Part shown: positions 52,068 to 60,925 of the stretch, piece by piece
How the letters are laid out: every line of letters starts with the position of its first letter
Numbering within the stretch: the first letter of the stretch is position 1
Origin: Proteinivorax hydrogeniformans
Lineage (GTDB): Bacteria; Bacillota; Proteinivoracia; Proteinivoracales; Proteinivoracaceae
NCBI RefSeq assembly: GCF_040515995.1
Contig: NZ_CP159485.1
Coordinates: forward strand, 2,604,001 to 2,668,000
DNA length: 64,000 nt
Direction: 5' to 3'
Translations under genes and position numbers: made by a program
The notes under the pieces: generated by a model
Databases searched by the model: none
Told to the model about the DNA's origin: nothing
Seen by the model: only the letters and a program-made list of their open reading frames with translations

Positions 52068-53210
52068 CTATAAAATCTTGTTTGCCCCTAAAGCTTGTTT
52101 AGCTTTGTCTAAATCATCAGGGTTTACCATAATTACAGGTCCTGCACAACCCATACCGGATTCTGCATAAATACCTTCCTTCCAAAGAACTTGAACTCCA
52201 TCATCAAGTTGAAGAATGTCTATGCCTGTAATTTCTTCAGTTACTGTTTTCTTAGGTGGCGCAGTAACCTCTTCAGTTTTTTGCGAAGGCTTTGCTAGGT
52301 CTGCTAGTATTTCTTTTAAACCAGCCTTATCTCCCTGCTTAAACTGTTTTTTAGCAGTAGCAGGCAGGTCTCCTGCTACCATCTCGTATGTGTACTGAAG
52401 AGCGCCACTAACTACAGGAGCGCCAGAAGCTCTTGAAATAATTGATATTATATTCTCCATATTTCTTCCTATGCCAGGACCATAGCCCCAACCAACGGTT
52501 TCCTTCTGGCCACCAGTATTTGAAGCGGTAAAGAGTTTCATCAGGATATTCCCTGTTAAGGTATCACATACAACTACATCACAGCTACCTGCTAAAATAT
52601 CGTTTCCTCGAAGAACCGAGCCTCCATCTTTACGCACACTTTCTCCCATACTAAATTCAAGTCCGTTATCTTTAAGTGTGTTTAATGCTTTTTCTACCTG
52701 ACGTGCCCCTTCTACGTTGAGTACCCCTACAGTAGGGCTCTTTATGCCGCCACTTTTAGCAGCAGAAATACCCAAAATAGCATTTAAGATCATAGCTTCT
52801 ACTCTTTGCGCAGCAGAGGTGCCTGTAGTTGTTGCTATATACATCTCTTTACCGGAGCCAATAGCATTGACTTTTCCTACGGTAGATGTCCCTAGAGGGA
52901 AGTTATAATGAAGTGTAACTGCTCCTTGGACTTTCTTTTCCTTAAGGAGCTTCTCCAAATAGCTATGAGCTTCTTTTTCACAATCAGTATTATATTGCTC
53001 AAAAGGAGCATCCGTCTTAGGGCCTATAATAACTACGTCTAAAAGTGGGTTTTTTGAGCAAGCCATTAGCGCACCTTGCACTAACTCCTCCGCCAAAAGC
53101 TCACTCCCAATTGTTGTTAATGCCACTTTGATTTTATGGGCAGTATTCTTACCTTCTAAGGCATCCGCCATTTTTTTAAGGGCATTTGATACTTGTTTTT
53201 CATGGGTCAT
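52068..53210 (-). CDS. grdD: Glycine/sarcosine/betaine reductase complex protein C, alpha subunit
   Basis: A 380-residue subunit of protein C, which converts the selenoprotein-A-bound carboxymethyl group to acetyl phosphate. The fold is PlsX/phosphotransacetylase-like (KVALTTIGSELLAEELVQG, CDVVVCDTLTGNILMKLF, GYGPGIGRNMENIISIISRA). The C-terminal part has GIYAESGMGCAGPVIMV, with a conserved Cys at the active site. It follows grdC by 11 bases. Last gene of the operon. Confidence 0.95.
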   Translation of the reverse strand: MTHEKQVSNALKKMADALEGKNTAHKIKVALTTIGSELLAEELVQGALMACSKNPLLDVVIIGPKTDAPFEQYNTDCEKEAHSYLEKLLKEKKVQGAVTLHYNFPLGTSTVGKVNAIGSGKEMYIATTTGTSAAQRVEAMILNAILGISAAKSGGIKSPTVGVLNVEGARQVEKALNTLKDNGLEFSMGESVRKDGGSVLRGNDILAGSCDVVVCDTLTGNILMKLFTASNTGGQKETVGWGYGPGIGRNMENIISIISRASGAPVVSGALQYTYEMVAGDLPATAKKQFKQGDKAGLKEILADLAKPSQKTEEVTAPPKKTVTEEITGIDILQLDDGVQVLWKEGIYAESGMGCAGPVIMVNPDDLDKAKQALGANKIL

Positions 53211-53221
53211 ATTAGCACCCC

Positions 53222-54748
53222 CTAATTTTCGAATTTCTCTGCTACTTCTCGTAGAGCCTTTGCAAGAAGTTCTTTTGTTTTGCCTGTATCTGCTTCGGTT
53301 TCAGCAGCTCCTGTATTTTTATCGATTACAAACGATACACCGTCAAATTGGTTTGTCATTCGAGCTAGGAACAAGCTACCCTTACCGATAATCATAGCTT
53401 TTTCAATCTCGCCATTTAGGATAGCGGAAACACCATGGCCGATATAGGGAACTCCAGAAGGAATATGACCTTGTGTCGGAGCAAATCCTGGCATTCCATG
53501 CTTTTCTACAAAGGCAGGAATATCTTTGCGTTCTATATCCCCTCTTTTAACTCCTAAAGCGGCAATCATTTTGTAGTTTGCTGTTGGAACATCCCCAGCT
53601 CCTGCTGGAACTGTTATCTCAGGGTTTTGCATCTCCACAGAGTATTTATCTATTTGATCGATACCCATATTTGCTCCATCTAAGGGATCAGTTACTATAC
53701 CCTTAATAACTGCCTGAGGGGAAGACCCGGCGCCGATGGTGTGTCTTCCAACTATATCTGTACGAATAACTGGATTTACCCCATCATTTTCACTAATCAT
53801 CACAGCAAAGCTACCAAGTACGTCCTCTAATATTGGTAGTTCTTTTTGCATGTGGTCTTTTCCATTCATGCCAAGTTTTGCTGTTGCACCACCAGCTACT
53901 ACTGCTACATTTTTAAATACTCCTGCTTTAACTAAAGCTGCTGCATTAAGTAGGGCGTGAGCAGGTGCTGCACAAAAGCCTCTCACGTCAGAACCGGTTG
54001 CGTTTTTACATCCAGCTATCTCTCCTATAGCTTTTGCAAAGTTTCCGCCACCTCTTTGGTTCATATCTCCACAAGCTTCTTCTGACGCTTCAATAATATA
54101 ATCCACTTCTTCTAAATCAACATCGCTATTTTTTCCTAATTGTAAAAGAGCTAAAACTGCTGATGCTTTAGCCGCTATATTTTCTAAGATTATGTGAGAG
54201 GTTAGGTTTTTATCCGTTTCATGTCCTCTTTTAACACAGCCTACCAGTTCATCTTTCATATAAAGTGGTTCAGCGCCATTTTCTAAAACCTTTTCTAGGC
54301 TTTCTTTGTCCCAGCCCTTATCAAGTTTTGCTAGGTCTATCTTTGAGATTGTAGGGTGCTGAGCTAGTTTTTCCTTTGCCTTTGCAGCAAATCCTTCTTC
54401 AAGTACTACTAGTTCAAAGGTATCGCATATAGCCATTAGTCCATAAAACTCATCTTCTGGCATTACTTCACCAAATTTGGCATAGCGAGATGCTTCATTC
54501 ATCTGGTTTTGGTGCCAAGGCTTCTCAAGTTTTGAAAGATCTTCTGGGCTGATGCCACCAATATAAGCTTGGTTTGGTGGGTAAGCAACCACTTCGTCAA
54601 ACTTTCTCAATTTGTTCGGTAGTTCTTTTAAATATTCGCTATTAGCATTTTTGTTTCTTTCTTCGGTTTGTGTAGTTCCTTGATGTATTAGTAGGTTTGG
54701 CGTATGAACTAACGAATACGCAGTTGATTTTATTACAGGAAAGGTCAT
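53222..54748 (-). CDS. grdC: Glycine/sarcosine/betaine reductase complex protein C, beta subunit
   Basis: A 508-residue subunit with a beta-ketoacyl synthase III-like (FabH-type) core: ASEEACGDMNQRGGGNFAKA, GSDVRGFCAAPAHALLNAAA with the probable acyl-binding Cys, and HGMPGFAPTQGHIPSGVPYIG. With GrdD it forms acetyl phosphate, a direct source of ATP. GGAGG precedes ATG 54748. Confidence 0.96.
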   Translation of the reverse strand: MTFPVIKSTAYSLVHTPNLLIHQGTTQTEERNKNANSEYLKELPNKLRKFDEVVAYPPNQAYIGGISPEDLSKLEKPWHQNQMNEASRYAKFGEVMPEDEFYGLMAICDTFELVVLEEGFAAKAKEKLAQHPTISKIDLAKLDKGWDKESLEKVLENGAEPLYMKDELVGCVKRGHETDKNLTSHIILENIAAKASAVLALLQLGKNSDVDLEEVDYIIEASEEACGDMNQRGGGNFAKAIGEIAGCKNATGSDVRGFCAAPAHALLNAAALVKAGVFKNVAVVAGGATAKLGMNGKDHMQKELPILEDVLGSFAVMISENDGVNPVIRTDIVGRHTIGAGSSPQAVIKGIVTDPLDGANMGIDQIDKYSVEMQNPEITVPAGAGDVPTANYKMIAALGVKRGDIERKDIPAFVEKHGMPGFAPTQGHIPSGVPYIGHGVSAILNGEIEKAMIIGKGSLFLARMTNQFDGVSFVIDKNTGAAETEADTGKTKELLAKALREVAEKFEN

Positions 54749-54809
54749 TTAGTACACCTCCAGGTTACAAAAAGGGTAATGATCAAATAATCACTACCCT
54801 TTTATTGAT

Positions 54810-56117
54810 TTAATCTTCAAATACTGTTTGCCCATCTACTTCGGTGGTCAAAGCAGAAAGGGACTTTTTAACTATTCTTTCTCTTATTTCTTTCTCATCC
54901 TTTTTAGATGCTTCAGGATCTCCTAAAGGATAAGGGATAGCAATAGCTGGTACAATTCTATTTGCTCCAACTGTCATAGAAATTGGCACTACTGTACAAA
55001 TATGAACAACCGGCATGCCAGCTGATTCTATTTCTTTAACCATCGTTGCACCGCAACGAGTACAGGTGCCTCAGGTGGAAGTTAATATAACACCGTCAAC
55101 TCCGTCTTCCACTAGCTGCTTTGCGATGTCAGCAGCATAAGCTTTTGAGTTTGCAACAGAAGTACCGTTACCTGTTGTACTATAGAAGTAAGGATGGATA
55201 GAACCTATTTCACCATGCTCTTCCATTTCTCTTAGTACGTCAACAGGAAGGACTCTATCGGAGTCTTCGTTAGCATAAGTTGGGTCATAGCCACCGTGGG
55301 CTGTTTCATAAGTCTCTTCTGTTAAATCTTTTACCCCTTCAATGCTATACTTTCCGTATTTAGAGGCAGAAGATGACTCAATTCTATCTGGGTTATTTTT
55401 AGGCACAATTCCCCCAGAAGTAACTAGCGCTATTTTAGCGTTTTTAAGATCTTTTATAGCTGGTTGTGGCTCAACTCTATCAAAATCTGGCATCGGATAC
55501 TCTGTGGTAAATTCCTCACCTTTTAGTTTAGAGATAAGCATATCTACCGCTCTTTCGGAACCACGCTTTTGGGCAAAGTAGTTCTTTCTAATTCCTCTTG
55601 GGTAGTAGTTATCTTCTTTAGAATCTACCTCTTTACCTTCAGCTATTTTTTTTGCGATGTTTACCATATCTTTAACAGCTACGCCCATACCTCTAGCAGA
55701 GTTTTTGGTTTTTACGATATACCCAAATTTAGAGTACATTTCTACGCCTGGATTTTCTTCGTACATGCCACCAACTACTGGCACACCAAGTTTTTCAAAA
55801 ACTGCCTGAGCAACAGCTCCACAAGCCACTCCATAACGACCTGCATTAAAAGCGGGACCACAGATAACCATATCAGGCTTATGTTTTTCAATCAATTCAA
55901 TTACTTCTTGGGAGCTTTTTTCGATATCTGCATTAAAGTAGGTGTCTCCACAAATTACTGTAGCTACAATCTCACCTACGTCCTGCAGCTGGCCAGATAA
56001 AGCCATGCCTGGCCCTACTACTCCTTCTTTATCCATAGGTGCCACATCGGCTTTTTCTTCACCACCGATTTGTCCAAAAAACTGGTTAAGGTAGTGAACT
56101 ATCCTAATTTTAGCCAT
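54810..56117 (-). CDS. grdB: Glycine reductase selenoprotein B (Sec at residue 349)
   Basis: A 435-residue substrate-activating subunit. Two open frames (55074-56117 and 54810-55070) are joined by a TGA at 55073-55071 read as selenocysteine. The surrounding sequence LTST-U-GTCTRCGATM is the known GrdB active site, in which Sec cleaves or activates the glycine Schiff base formed on GrdE. The N-terminal part has FGQIGGEEKADVAPM and VVGGMYEENPGVEMYSK. Total length agrees with the family (about 436). It will be mis-annotated as two genes without Sec decoding. GGAGGGG precedes ATG 56117. Confidence 0.97.
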
Positions 56118-56160
56118 GGACTCCCCTCCTTTTTTAAGTTTTCTTCTTTAAAGAGAGTAA

Positions 56161-56619
56161 TTACTTAGAGCCTTGCTCTCTAAATGTTTTTACTTCATCT
56201 GCTATTTCATCAACTTCTAGTACCATTTCCATCATACTGATTTGCTCATCATATACGCCTTCATCAGCTAAAGACTTAATTTCATCTTCAAAGATGTGAT
56301 ATACTTTGAGTCCTAACTGGACTCCTGCCAATGGACCTGCAAAGGTAGGGTCTCCAACAGTAACGGTTTCAGCTGCTAAACCAGAAGCTTCAGCTTCTGC
56401 TCCACCTAGAACTACTACTAGGTTTTCAGCACCATGCTTTTCCGCTAACTCTTTAATTCTACCTTGATTTTCTAAGTCCATTGCTCCTGCGGCAGTTCAG
56501 ACAAAACACTCTGTAGTTGTAAATACAACTTCACCGCCGAAAGACTTTATGCACTCTTCGATGGCTGGACCAGGAATGCCATCTCTGTCGCCTAATATTA
56601 CAAACTTTTTGTCTTTCAT
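56161..56619 (-). CDS. grdA: Glycine reductase selenoprotein A (Sec at residue 41)
   Basis: A 152-residue redox carrier when TGA 56499-56497 is read as Sec. The redox centre is Cys38-Phe-Val-Sec41 (TTECFV-U-TAAGAMD). Sec carries the carboxymethyl selenoether from protein B to protein C; the Cys-Sec bond is then reduced by the Trx system encoded upstream. The N-terminus [20 protein letters not shown] is typical. AAGGAGG precedes ATG 56619. The frame after the TGA alone would start at a false ATG. Confidence 0.98.
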
Positions 56620-56654
56620 TTAGACTACCTCCTTAAGTTTTTGTATTTTAATTT

Positions 56655-57941
56655 TTATAATCCTTTTGCAGAAAGCTTGTTAAATCCTAATTCGTTAGTA
56701 GCTCCTGTGATAGCCTGCAACTCAACGGTTATTGAACCGTCTTTGTTTAAACTACCATCGAAACCACCAGCTATAACGTCTGCTACTTCTTGATAACCAA
56801 TTACTTTATCCATAGGTGGCAGTGTAATTACTTCATTAGCATTACCACCGGTTACCACAGCATCAGCTAACTTATCAGCATCAGCTAAAGATTGACTTGC
56901 TCCATCTCTACCTGCGTACTCATCTGTTACTAAAACGGTTTTAACACCTTTTTTCTCAATTTTAGTACAGTTCATGATAAGGTCTGTATCTGGGTTTCCA
57001 AACCCTTCCTCAGAGATTACTGCACCGTCAAGTTTAAGCATTTCTACTAGCTTAGCGGTGTAATTTGAGGAGCGAACTTTGTCTAGTAGTGTTACGTTTT
57101 CATTTGTAACAATTACCCCTACAAAGTTGATATCTTTACCATGCCTTTTGTATAAGTCATGGATTACCGGACTATTTAAGTGATGGTAGGTTGTGTTTTT
57201 GTCACAAGCTGATACACAGTTACCACTAATAATAGCTCCGTCCATTACTTCTGTAGGCTTTATTATGGTTGGCAGCATTTTCTTAACGTCCACACCATAT
57301 AGGTAAGTGTCATGAAGCAGACCTTGACTTTGCAGCATATAAACATATGCTACCCTAGGAAGATCTTTATATTTTTCATAACCAGAAATGAAATCTAAAG
57401 TTTCGTACTCAACGTACTCAGAAACTTTTTCGTTTTCACCTAATTTCCCTAGATATTCTCCAGCTTTTAAGCCAACGTATCTAACAGCTTCTTCATGCTC
57501 GTGCTGCTTAATACCTTCGTTTGGCGTGCAGTCTATTACAATATTGATATTTTTTGAAAATGGTGTATATTCTGCACCTGGACCTGACATGTCAACAATA
57601 CCTTCTTGGAATCCTACTATCTTACCTGTTGTGACAGCTGTAACTCCTTTTAAAACATGAGTTGTGCCTTCTCCAACAGTTTCAGCTTTTCCAAGTACTC
57701 CTGGGAAAATGTTAGCGTCAGACCCCACTTTTACTCTAGGCTCTACTACATCTTTAACTGGTACTATACGAACAGAATCACCTGGCTTAACTATTTGAAT
57801 ATCCATAGACTTTAGGCGATGATCCCCACCGATGTAGTCTAATAGTTCCTCTTTGTTTACAACAAGGGTACCTTCTTTGATTTCTGAATTCTCCCCAAAA
57901 ATCACGTCGGTAATTTGGATATTTCCAACTTTTAAAGTCAT
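56655..57941 (-). CDS. grdE: Glycine reductase protein B, pyruvoyl subunit precursor
   Basis: A 428-residue proprotein that cleaves itself to alpha and beta chains, with a pyruvoyl group made from the Cys in SGNCVSACDKNTTYHHLN (near residue 245). That carbonyl binds glycine as a Schiff base for attack by GrdB. Other marks: VGSDANIFPGVLG, GPGAEYTPFSKNINIVIDC, and SEEGFGNPDTDLIMNC. GGGAGG precedes ATG 57941, 12 bases after the trxA stop. Confidence 0.96.
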   Translation of the reverse strand: MTLKVGNIQITDVIFGENSEIKEGTLVVNKEELLDYIGGDHRLKSMDIQIVKPGDSVRIVPVKDVVEPRVKVGSDANIFPGVLGKAETVGEGTTHVLKGVTAVTTGKIVGFQEGIVDMSGPGAEYTPFSKNINIVIDCTPNEGIKQHEHEEAVRYVGLKAGEYLGKLGENEKVSEYVEYETLDFISGYEKYKDLPRVAYVYMLQSQGLLHDTYLYGVDVKKMLPTIIKPTEVMDGAIISGNCVSACDKNTTYHHLNSPVIHDLYKRHGKDINFVGVIVTNENVTLLDKVRSSNYTAKLVEMLKLDGAVISEEGFGNPDTDLIMNCTKIEKKGVKTVLVTDEYAGRDGASQSLADADKLADAVVTGGNANEVITLPPMDKVIGYQEVADVIAGGFDGSLNKDGSITVELQAITGATNELGFNKLSAKGL

Positions 57942-57953
57942 GGACTCACCTCC

Positions 57954-58268
57954 CTATAGGGTTTCTTTGATCTTACCTTCTAAGTCTTCGATGGTGAAGT
58001 CTTTAGAAAGTTCCCAAACTTTTTCTCCACCTTTATAAAGTATTATGGTTGGTAGGCCTAATACTTTTTGAGATATAGCTAATCTTCTGTTTTGAACAAT
58101 GTTTAGTTTGCCAAATTTGATTTGGTCTCCATACTTTTCAGCTAGCTCGGTTACTTGAGGCATAAGCTCCATGCATGGCTCGCATTTAGGACTCCAATAG
58201 TCTACTAACACATAGCCGTCTGCATTTAGAACTTCTTCTTCAAAATTCTTTTTATCAAATTCTAACAT
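57954..58268 (-). CDS. trxA: Thioredoxin of the glycine reductase operon
   Basis: A 104-residue thioredoxin fold. The active site is WSPKCEPCMELM, CEPC in place of the usual CGPC; a Glu in the motif is expected to change its redox potential. The cis-proline is in LGLPTIILYKGG. It passes electrons from TrxB to selenoprotein A. Fourteen-base gap from trxB; GGAGGTG precedes ATG 58268. Confidence 0.95.
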   Translation of the reverse strand: MLEFDKKNFEEEVLNADGYVLVDYWSPKCEPCMELMPQVTELAEKYGDQIKFGKLNIVQNRRLAISQKVLGLPTIILYKGGEKVWELSKDFTIEDLEGKIKETL

Positions 58269-58281
58269 GTTTTCACCTCCT

Positions 58282-59496
58282 TTAAAATTTGTTTAAGCTT
58301 TCGCTTACCTTTTCTTTTGTAACATTTTCTTTTAAAGTTAAACTCGGATTTCCATCCTTAAAGATTACTAGAGATGGAACTTCCGAAATTTCATAACGTC
58401 GGGAAACTCTCAAGTTTCTATAGGTATCAATTTTTACTAGTTTAAATTTATCTGTATCTATCTCTTTTTCTAGCTCTGCCATTAGATCTAAGCTTTCTTC
58501 ACTTCCTGGACTCCAAAAATAGACTGCAACTGGCTTTTGTACATCTAACACTTCTTCTTTAAACATTTCCTCTTCAGAGATATACTTTTCTGCAGAGGTG
58601 GCTGCAATAGCGCCGTCGGCAGCAGCTGTAACTACCTGGCGTAAAAACTTCTGCCTTACATCTCCAACTGCATAAATTCCATCTTTAGATGTTTCCATCA
58701 TTTCATTTGTAATAATGTAACCTCTATCATCTAACTTTATTACATCTTTTAAAAAATCTGTTTTTGGTACGGTTCCTACATAGATAAATACACCATTAGC
58801 CTCTAACTCAGAGATTTCTTTTGTTTTTAAGTTTTTAATGTTAACTCCTTCTACGATTCCGTCACCTTTGATTTCTTCTAGCACGCTGTTCCAGACAAAT
58901 TCTATTTTAGGGTTTTTGAAAGCTCGTTCTGCAATAACTGGTGTTGCATCTAAAATTCCTTCATCGTGTATTACTATAACTGTTACTTTAGCAGCAAACT
59001 TTGTTAAAAAGATTGCCTCTTCGATAGCTGAGTCACCATTTCCTACTACCACAACATCTAGGTCTTCATAAAAGTCTGCGTCACAAGTTGCACAGTAAGA
59101 AACTCCTTTTCCTCTTAGGGCTCCTTCGCCTTTAACTCCAAGAACTCTTGGCTCAGCTCCAGTAGATACTACGATGGTTTTTGTAAGATATTCCTCGCCT
59201 TTTTTGGTTTTAATTCTCTTTACAAAACCTTCATCGATAATATCTTCTACTTGATCTTTTACAAATTCTGTACCAAAGTGCTTTGCATGTTCTTCCATCT
59301 TTGACGTTAACTCAGGTCCAGTTGTCTTACCAAAAAATCCTGGGTAGTTTTCCATTTCCTCAGTGGTTGCTGCCTGCCCACCTACTTTACCTTTTTCGAT
59401 AAGTAGTGTTGAAAGCTTAGAACGAGATCCATAAATTCCTGCAGCTAAACCTCCTGGTCCAGCACCTATAATAGTCATATCATATACTTTTTCCAT
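58282..59496 (-). CDS. trxB: Thioredoxin reductase with a cysteine-less C-terminal thioredoxin domain
   Basis: A 404-residue flavoprotein, about 90 residues longer than usual TrxB. Residues 1-310: FAD motif GAGPGGLAAGIYGSR, redox pair CATC (GVSYCATCDADFYEDL), NAD(P)H motif GNGDSAIEEA and YAVGDVRQKFLRQ. Residues about 318-404 are a thioredoxin fold (VAVYFWSPGSEESLDLMAEL, cis-Pro in SEVPSLVIFKDG) in which both active-site Cys are replaced by Ser (aligned to the CEPC of TrxA). It may be a docking module. Start ATG 59496 after AAGGAGG; the longer frame is not supported. Confidence 0.93.
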   Translation of the reverse strand: MEKVYDMTIIGAGPGGLAAGIYGSRSKLSTLLIEKGKVGGQAATTEEMENYPGFFGKTTGPELTSKMEEHAKHFGTEFVKDQVEDIIDEGFVKRIKTKKGEEYLTKTIVVSTGAEPRVLGVKGEGALRGKGVSYCATCDADFYEDLDVVVVGNGDSAIEEAIFLTKFAAKVTVIVIHDEGILDATPVIAERAFKNPKIEFVWNSVLEEIKGDGIVEGVNIKNLKTKEISELEANGVFIYVGTVPKTDFLKDVIKLDDRGYIITNEMMETSKDGIYAVGDVRQKFLRQVVTAAADGAIAATSAEKYISEEEMFKEEVLDVQKPVAVYFWSPGSEESLDLMAELEKEIDTDKFKLVKIDTYRNLRVSRRYEISEVPSLVIFKDGNPSLTLKENVTKEKVSESLNKF

Positions 59497-59516
59497 GTTT
59501 AGACCTCCTTGATTTT

Positions 59517-59888
59517 TTATTTTAAACACCCCTTAAACATTTCAAGGTCGATTAGTTTATAGTCTTCCTCTATTTGGGGAGTTATAAAAACATCTTTATC
59601 AAAATCTTTCGCCTTAACTATGGCGTCCTCCAAAACAGTAAGTGAAAAAAAGTCTAGCTTTGCATCGTGCTTACAAACCACTACTGTTTTAAACAAGTTT
59701 CGATAAGGCTTAATGCTGCTGGCTAAAGGATGATTTACAAGTTTGTACCCAACATGTATTTTGTCTCTGCTTATTTGCAACACCTTAGGAAGAGATTCTG
59801 CCCAAAGTAAGTGCATGTACTCTTTATCACATTCTTTATTAAAAAAATCTTTTACCATATCATTATTTGTTATAATTATTTTTTCCAT
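59517..59888 (-). CDS. grdX: GrdX family protein
   Basis: A 123-residue cytosolic protein that regularly heads grd operons. It starts EKIIITNNDMVKDFFNKE and has ASSIKPYRNLFKTVVVCKH in the middle. Biochemical role unknown. AAGGGTG precedes ATG 59888; upstream in-frame starts lie in the riboswitch leader. First gene after the glycine riboswitch. Confidence 0.9.
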   Translation of the reverse strand: MEKIIITNNDMVKDFFNKECDKEYMHLLWAESLPKVLQISRDKIHVGYKLVNHPLASSIKPYRNLFKTVVVCKHDAKLDFFSLTVLEDAIVKAKDFDKDVFITPQIEEDYKLIDLEMFKGCLK

Positions 59889-59913
59889 ATTTTTCACCCT
59901 TAAATTAAAATAA

Positions 59914-60118
59914 GACAACAGCACATTTGCCGTTGCCTCTGTCTACTAACCTGAGAGATTTCCCCTTTTCAGGGTTGCTCCGTCGGTGTCCTAAGACTTT
60001 CCAGAGTTTGGTCACAACACGGTCCTTTTTACCTGAGAGGTTAAAAGCTTACTGGCGTTGTAAGCTCCTTTGCTCCTTCGGCGCCACCTAAGGTGGACTC
60101 TCCCGCATTGGTCATCCC
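59914..60118 (-). promoter_or_regulatory. Tandem glycine riboswitch with terminator-like stem
   Basis: Two glycine aptamers lie in a row on the minus strand. The first (about 60118-60020) has GCGGGAGAG, GGCGCCGAAGGAGCAA and AACCTCTCAGG. The second (about 60010-59933) has CTCTGG, CACCGACGGAGCAACC and AATCTCTCAGG. After the second, GGCAACGGC can pair with GCTGTTGTC followed by TTATTTT (59935-59910), a possible terminator. Glycine binding is expected to switch on the grd operon. The bases from 60119 to 60349 hold nothing I recognise. Confidence 0.93.
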
Positions 60119-60349
60119 AGCTATTAAATTTTATGCAATAAGATGCACAGCTTTTGTTGGTTTATATTTCTTTGTATATATACTATTCTAGCGAAGTGAA
60201 AAAAATCCTTTTCAACTCTTCCATAGTTGTTTATACATGATATAAGATTTTCTTATACTGCCTGAATTCATAGGGGATAAGGGAGTTTTATTTTTTTAAA
60301 AAAATAATTAAATTTAAAAGGAGTTTAATTCCTTACCCAATCTATCTGC

Positions 60350-60804
60350 TTACAGGTCCTGTCTTTGTAGTATACGCATTCCTAGTAGAACTCCCCAAGC
60401 CTTACCTTTCTCATCAAAATAGAACTTTATTTTCCGCCCTCTTTTGCTGAGCATTAAAGTATCTTTTGCTGTAGCTATTAAATCATAGCTTTTATCTCCT
60501 AATTGACAGACAGGTCTACCATCTTTAGTTTTTATAATTAGCTTCTGTCCTTCTGCAGATTGATAGGTCCCCACTAATGAGTCTATTTCCTTTGCCTTCA
60601 TTTTATAACGAGTGGGTATGTCAGACTCTTGATTAATAGGTAAGCCTAAAGTTGTGTTAACAGCAGCTTGCCAAATTTTAGCTGCTGAAACGCCACTAAC
60701 ATTTGATAGCACAGCTACGACCACTTTTTCTTCAGGTATAAAAACAAAATTGGAGGATACTCCCGGTTGGCTCCCCCCATGCTCTACTAAAGTAACTCCC
60801 TTAT
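60350..60804 (-). pseudogene. Serine hydrolase (beta-lactamase-type) 3' fragment left of the IS
   Basis: The frame carries KGVTLVEHGGSQPGVSSNF, FIPEEKVVVAVLSNVSG and a C-terminal beta-sandwich region (LVGTYQSAEGQKLIIKTKDG). This is the end of a class C beta-lactamase-like serine hydrolase; HGGSQPG contains the third active-site motif (H-x-G). It is cut at 60804 by the insertion sequence. The remaining middle portion lies at 62587 and beyond. Confidence 0.88.
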
Positions 60805-60813
60805 AATTTATCC
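60805..60813. repeat. Target-site duplication, left copy
   Basis: AATTTATCC directly left of the IS; the same nine bases follow it at 62578-62586. Confidence 0.85.
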
Positions 60814-60869
60814 GTTAGTGTAAAATTATTGTAGGATTTAAGCAGGAAAAATACTTTTAAAAAAAGAAG

Positions 60870-60925
60870 AGGAACCTCAAAATTCTCCACACGAGAATAA
60901 TCCTAACAAAGGAGTGAGGTTCCTC
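60870..60925 (+). promoter_or_regulatory. Hairpin covering the transposase start region
   Basis: GAGGAACCTCA (60870-60880) and TGAGGTTCCTC (60915-60925) are perfect complements. The second arm ends at the base before the ATG at 60926, and the ribosome site AAGGAG is at its edge. Folding would hide the start region and reduce transposase synthesis. Confidence 0.6.
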
